A stretch of DNA of 61,504 bases, from positions 1 through 61,504 of the forward strand of contig JAAERL010001053.1 of assembly GCA_024230435.1 (NCBI GenBank). The letters run 5' to 3'. Source of the DNA: Desulfobacteraceae bacterium. GTDB taxonomy: Bacteria; Desulfobacterota; Desulfobacteria; Desulfobacterales; Desulfosarcinaceae. Shown here in pieces: positions 60,591 to 61,504 of this stretch. The stretch's first letter is position 1. Every line of letters begins with the position of its first letter. A program made the translations under genes and the position numbers. The notes below the pieces were generated by a model that saw only the letters and a list, made by a program, of their open reading frames with translations, ran no database searches and was not told where the DNA came from.

Positions 60591-61366
60591 GATATGTATT
60601 CCCTGTACTCCCGACGATTTTATTTCTTTTAAAGTAAAAAATATAATAATCAGCAAAAAAATTATAATTCGCCACACCTTTTTCCAAAATAAAATAATTG
60701 CATTTAAATATTGGAAATGGTTGCGAATATAACTTTATTTTTTATTTTTTCACAGCCTTTGCTCCAGCTTGTCGGCCTTTTAAAAAAATTATTCTATTCA
60801 GGCGGCCCGATTTAATACAATTTCCGCATCAGTGTTTGGCAACCGTTACCTGGAGCCATAGGATGTTAGTATTGATAACCGATTTGCTAAAAAGCTATAT
60901 TTTGATGATGCCGAAGGATGTGGAACTAAGCTATGATGTGTTTAAATTGATTATATTAGATATCTAACAGCAAAACGAACTCTATAATGTTTCAGCATAT
61001 CATCGGCTCAACACAATCCTATATCATTTCGCATCTATACTTTCTCCTAAGTTACATGTGATCAATGCAACATTGCTGCCAAAGCATTAAAAAATATAAC
61101 TAACATAAATACAGGATGTTAACCCCTTTATTTAATCATTTTGTTCATAGGTTAACTTGGAAATGTTATAAAAAAAAACACAGGATTTATCTTATTTCAG
61201 ACATCGATACAGTATGGCCATATTGCAGCATTTTAGGAATACTGCTGAATAGGTCTGCTTTAACGCCTTGGCAACGATAGTTGTAATAATGTCATGTAAC
61301 TTGCTGATATTATAATAGTATAAAGTTCAATAGGCAAATTTCAGATCTTATAAATTCAGGTGCTTA
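60591..61366. other. Leader region of the polysaccharide locus, no gene recognised
   Basis: About 770 bp of AT-rich DNA upstream of the first polysaccharide gene. A short plus-strand frame ending near 60967 (SYILMMPKDVELSYDVFKLI) is not recognisable as a family and has no convincing start. Promoter elements for the locus should lie close to 60600-60750, but no box stands out. Confidence 0.35.
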
Positions 61367-61504
61367 GGCGATTTGCAGTTAAAGAATATACCATCTTGTA
61401 TGTCTTTTTTCCCGTCTTCTGCGTTATGCCAAAGCCCGAATACGTTAAGTATGCAAACTTTGGCACGCCTTGAATACGAAAAAAAATCCTGCTCAATCTG
61501 GTAT
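61367..61504 (-). repeat. Family A element, inverted, cut by window edge
   Basis: Starts GGCGATTTGCAGTTAAAGAA, preceded by TTA (61364-61366), and runs through TACGTTAAGTATGCAAACTT to the window end at CAATCTGGTAT. This is the reverse complement of the 17086-17256 element, missing only about the outer 20 bases. It is inverted relative to copy 1 at the window start. Confidence 0.92.

Noticed and set aside
60698-60967. Small gene ahead of the polysaccharide locus
   Set aside because: 89-codon frame without start context or family resemblance.
1-61504. CRISPR arrays
   Set aside because: The direct and inverted repeats are long, dispersed and palindromic, with unequal spacing and no short regular spacers.
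1-61504. tRNA and rRNA genes
   Set aside because: No GGTTCGAATCC-type T-arm with matching acceptor stem and no rRNA core sequence was seen by eye in the gene-free stretches. A covariance search was not possible.

Overview
The window is about 61.5 kb of AT-leaning chromosomal DNA. It most likely comes from an anaerobic deltaproteobacterium of the Desulfobacterota (Desulfobacterales-like). This is inferred from gene content: an FmdE-type protein beside molybdopterin genes, both an ADP-forming and an AMP-forming acyl/acetyl-CoA synthetase, an MglA-type GTPase with a DUF4388/cyclic-nucleotide-binding partner, and a diadenylate-cyclase-domain protein. No sulfate-reduction gene, rRNA or tRNA was seen, so the taxonomy stays inferential.

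Layout. 0-5 kb is a scarred region: an FmdB zinc ribbon, a probable M48-peptidase N-terminal fragment, an HNH nuclease followed by a diadenylate-cyclase-like protein, and a TetR C-terminal fragment abutting a relic of a TnpB gene with its right-end hairpin. 4.5-18 kb is mostly housekeeping: fabH, a frameshifted zinc alcohol dehydrogenase, asd, a cyclase-FHA protein, speD with a SLOG/molybdenum-carrier-like partner, a DUF1015 protein with mutM, a SMUG1-type uracil-DNA glycosylase, a geranylgeranyl-reductase-family flavoprotein and a GntR regulator split by a mobile repeat. 18-27.4 kb is a molybdenum-cofactor block (FmdE-like, MPT-binding protein, moeA, moaA, mobA, ADP-forming acyl-CoA synthetase) that converges on thiolase-mobB across a bidirectional terminator. 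27.8-37.3 kb carries mdh, a signalling set (helical-repeat-like protein, MglA GTPase, DUF4388-cNBD protein, PilZ protein), purC with an overlapping ParB-like gene, and acs behind a long leader with a perfect 24-bp palindrome. 37.4-40 kb holds an IS256-family transposase relic and a secreted parallel beta-helix protein. 40.2-60.6 kb is a minus-strand exopolysaccharide locus of the Wzx/Wzy type: chain-length/export proteins, initiating phosphoglycosyltransferase, two flippases, ligase/polymerase, two GT4 glycosyltransferases, two polysaccharide deacetylases, three BioF2/FemAB-like N-acyltransferases and a GH10 lipoprotein.

The most distinctive feature is a population of short, palindromic, non-autonomous elements (MITE-like; families A, B and D, plus a looser family C) scattered through the whole window. 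Families A, B and D are flanked by TAA/TTA duplications. One family A copy (17086-17256) interrupts the GntR gene, and removing it with one TAA restores the reading frame, which is direct evidence of transposition. Other copies are nested, chimeric, or fused to an IS256 relic through a 7-bp microhomology. Both ends of the window lie inside inverted copies of the same element, which suggests a contig broken at repeats.

How the parts fit together: the Moco block supplies cofactor for enzymes encoded elsewhere, the CoA ligases, thiolase and malate dehydrogenase belong to acetate/acyl-CoA metabolism, and the MglA/PilZ/cyclic-nucleotide proteins could control surface motility or the polysaccharide made by the large locus. 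The last link is inference.
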